From contig JBFGWM010000136.1 in NCBI GenBank assembly GCA_041588495.1, positions 1 to 7,602 of the forward strand: 7,602 nucleotides of DNA. The letters run 5' to 3'. Of this stretch, positions 6,288 through 7,602 are shown piece by piece. A model generated the notes under the pieces. That model was not told the origin of the DNA, did no database searches, and saw only the letters and a list, made by a program, of their open reading frames with translations. The position numbers and the translations under genes are program-made. Source of the DNA: JBFGWM01 sp041588495 (GTDB lineage Bacteria; Pseudomonadota; Gammaproteobacteria; Pseudomonadales; JBFGWM01). Every line of letters begins with the position of its first letter. Position 1 is the first letter of the stretch.

Positions 6288-7270
6288 TTGCGGGGCCCGG
6301 ATCCCCCGTTTTCGTGGCGGTCGTAGGCCTCGACGATGCGCTGTACCAGGGGGTGGCGCACCACGTCGCGGGGCGTGAACCAGGTCATGCTGATGCCGCC
6401 CACGTCACCCAGCACCTCGGCGGCATGGGTGAGTCCCGACTGCTCGCGGCCGTCGAGGTCGATCTGCGTGATGTCGCCCGTGACCACGGCGATGGAGGAG
6501 AAGCCGAGGCGGGTCAGGAACATCTTCATCTGGTCGCGGGTCGAGTTCTGCCCCTCGTCGAGGATGATGAAGGCGTTGTCGAGGGTGCGGCCGCGCATGT
6601 AGGCCAGGGGCGCGACCTCGATGACATTGCGGTCCACCAGTCGGGATACCTGTTCGAAGCCGAGCATCGTGTAGAGGGCGTCATACAGCGGGCGCAGGTA
6701 GGGGTTGATCTTCTGGCTCAGGTCGCCGGGGAGGAAGCCCAGTTTCTCGCCCGCCTCGACGGCCGGCCGCACCAGCACGATGCGGCTGACGCGTTCCTTC
6801 TGCAGGGCGTTGACCGCAGCGGCGACCGCCAGCCAGGTCTTCCCGGTGCCGGCGGGCCCGATCCCGAAGTTGATGTCGTGTTCCTGGATGCGGCGCATGT
6901 ACAGGCGCTGGTTGGGGCCGTGGGCCTTCACCGTGCAGTGGGGCAGGTGGAAGACGTCATCGGCCGAGGTTTCGATACTCGCTCCGGGGCCGTCCGCGTT
7001 GCTGCCCTGCAGCGAGAGGTGAACCTGCTCGGAAGTCAGGTCCTCGCCACTGCCGGTCTGCTGGTAGAGGTCGTCGAGAAGGGCCCCGGCCTGGTGAATC
7101 GATTCCGGGGTGCCGCGCAGGTGAAACTGGTTGCCGCGGTTGTGAATTTCGACCGCGAAGCGCTGTTCGATCTGGCGCAAATGTTGATCCAGGGGCCCGC
7201 ACAGGTTCGCCAGGCGGCGGGAATCATTGGGTTCGAGGGTGAATTCGTGAACTGTGAACTGGGCGCTCAA
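6284..7270 (-). CDS. ybeZ: PhoH-like NTPase YbeZ
   Basis: This 328-residue cytosolic P-loop NTPase is of the PhoH/YbeZ type, thought to work with YbeY in RNA and rRNA processing. Its N-terminal region (1-110) resembles that of E. coli YbeZ (FTLEPNDSRRLANLCGP). Then comes the ATPase core: INFGIGPAGTGKTWLA with Walker A at 138-145; VLVRPAVEAGEKLGFLPGDL (166-183); YMRGRTL (224-230); Walker B AFIILDE at 233-239, followed by GQN; FLTRLGF (251-257); and VTGDITQIDL (263-272). Where the family normally has DE(A/S)QN, this protein has DEGQN (238-242). The C-terminal charged tail is shorter than in E. coli. The start is TTG at 7270-7268: no ATG or GTG occurs between it and an in-frame stop at 7297-7295, and only a weak AGAG lies close by. 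The stop overlaps the ybeY GTG. Confidence 0.95.
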   Translation of the reverse strand: MSAQFTVHEFTLEPNDSRRLANLCGPLDQHLRQIEQRFAVEIHNRGNQFHLRGTPESIHQAGALLDDLYQQTGSGEDLTSEQVHLSLQGSNADGPGASIETSADDVFHLPHCTVKAHGPNQRLYMRRIQEHDINFGIGPAGTGKTWLAVAAAVNALQKERVSRIVLVRPAVEAGEKLGFLPGDLSQKINPYLRPLYDALYTMLGFEQVSRLVDRNVIEVAPLAYMRGRTLDNAFIILDEGQNSTRDQMKMFLTRLGFSSIAVVTGDITQIDLDGREQSGLTHAAEVLGDVGGISMTWFTPRDVVRHPLVQRIVEAYDRHENGGSGPRK

Positions 7271-7301
7271 GACTCTGGGGAAATCCCTGTTGATTCACTC
7301 A

Positions 7302-7336
7302 ATTACCAGAATACCCGCTCACCCGGTGCAGGGAAA
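7302..7336 (-). promoter_or_regulatory. Candidate promoter in the miaB–phoH gap
   Basis: Read on the minus strand, TTTCCC (7336-7331) and TATTCT (7313-7308) are 17 bases apart, with GGTAAT following. Transcription would start near 7301, about 30 bases before the phoH TTG start. Both boxes are imperfect (3/6 and 4/6). Expression could equally come from read-through of miaB, since no terminator hairpin is seen in this 107-bp gap. Confidence 0.28.
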
Positions 7337-7377
7337 GCGCGTCGTGGCGATGAGTCAAGTTGTTGATTTTAAAGAGA

Positions 7378-7602
7378 TCATGCGACCCGTTGCGGATTCT
7401 CGCCGGAGCCTGCCAGGCTTCCGCGCAGGGAATTCGGCAGGGCATCCTTGATCCGCACGTCGACGAACCGGCCGATCAGGCCTGGGTCGGTGCAGGCGAA
7501 GTTGACCACGCGGTTGTTCTCGGTGCGACCCTGCAACTGGCCCGGGTCCTTTTTCGATACGCCGTCCACCAGCACCCGCTGCATGCTGCCGACCATTCCG
7601 CG
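7378..7602 (-). CDS. miaB: MiaB, tRNA-2-methylthio-N6-dimethylallyladenosine synthase, C-terminal end
   Basis: Only the last 74 codons are in the window; the radical-SAM core and N-terminal [4Fe-4S] domain lie to the right. MiaB adds a methylthio group to i6A37 of tRNAs that read codons starting with U. The visible part is the TRAM domain, which binds the tRNA: QRVLVDGVSKKD, then LQGRTENNRVVNF and LIGRFVDVRIKDALPNSLRG, which closely follow the E. coli MiaB C terminus. The protein ends about 15 residues after the NSLRG motif, shorter than E. coli's tail. The frame is open through 7602, so the ATG at 7596-7594 is internal and not the start. The TGA stop is at 7380-7378. miaB immediately upstream of phoH/ybeZ is the standard gammaproteobacterial order. 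Confidence 0.95.
   Translation of the reverse strand, partial: RGMVGSMQRVLVDGVSKKDPGQLQGRTENNRVVNFACTDPGLIGRFVDVRIKDALPNSLRGSLAGSGENPQRVA

Noticed and set aside
5334..6326. 330-codon plus-strand frame over corC and ybeY
   Set aside because: It spans the antisense of two well-supported genes, its Ser/Arg-rich translation looks non-biological, and it has no ribosome binding site support.
7271..7290. CCCCAG string on the minus strand upstream of phoH as a heat-shock (sigma-32) -10 box
   Set aside because: E. coli ybeZ is heat-shock regulated, so this was tried. However, the start of transcription would fall at the TTG start codon, leaving no leader, and the -35 match is partial.
7353..7358. 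TTGACT on the minus strand after miaB as a -35 box
   Set aside because: It is a good -35 match, but nothing resembling a -10 box lies 16-18 bases downstream.
6176..7366. 396-codon open frame opposite phoH
   Set aside because: It is a GC-driven antisense frame over a clear P-loop NTPase and starts within ybeY. It has no recognisable motif.

Overview
The window is chromosomal, G+C-rich DNA of a gammaproteobacterium. The evidence for this is the gene set and order: a miaB–phoH(ybeZ)–ybeY–corC(ybeX)–lnt run on the minus strand, close to leuS, with a YbeL-type zinc-ribbon gene divergent from leuS. That arrangement is known from Escherichia and Pseudomonas relatives. The strong third-position G/C bias and the dodecin would suit a purple-sulfur or Ectothiorhodospira-like lineage, but that finer placement is inference.

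Layout. Bases 1-1685 (minus) hold the N-terminal two thirds of leucyl-tRNA synthetase, cut by the left edge. A 123-bp divergent intergenic region (1686-1808) follows. Then come three plus-strand genes: a DUF1451/YbeL-type zinc-ribbon protein (1809-2378), a dodecin flavin-storage protein whose start overlaps the previous stop (2375-2584), and, after a 70-bp gap with a GC hairpin, a YdcF/ElyC-type DUF218 membrane protein (2655-3413). The last gene converges on lnt with only 6 bp between the two stop codons. From 3420 to the right edge everything is on the minus strand, transcribed right to left: the C-terminal end of miaB (edge to 7378), a 107-bp gap, phoH/ybeZ (7270-6284), ybeY (6287-5826), corC/ybeX (5812-4967) and lnt (4970-3420). 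The phoH/ybeY and corC/lnt junctions are 4-base stop/start overlaps, so these four genes look like one translationally coupled operon.

How the genes work together. The genes serve translation, RNA quality and the envelope. LeuS charges tRNA-Leu, MiaB modifies A37 of some tRNAs, and YbeY with the PhoH-type NTPase YbeZ acts in rRNA/ribosome maturation. CorC is a cytosolic CBS-pair protein linked to divalent-cation handling. Lnt completes lipoprotein acylation in the inner membrane, and the DUF218 protein is probably also an envelope factor. The dodecin would buffer riboflavin or FMN.

No mobile element, CRISPR array, rRNA or tRNA gene was seen, and no stretch over about 125 bp lacks a gene. It is largely a conserved housekeeping region. 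The points worth a second look are local: the zinc-ribbon/dodecin coupling, extra cysteines in the zinc-ribbon protein, non-ATG starts, a similar promoter-like motif upstream of two genes, and a hairpin flanked by short direct repeats.
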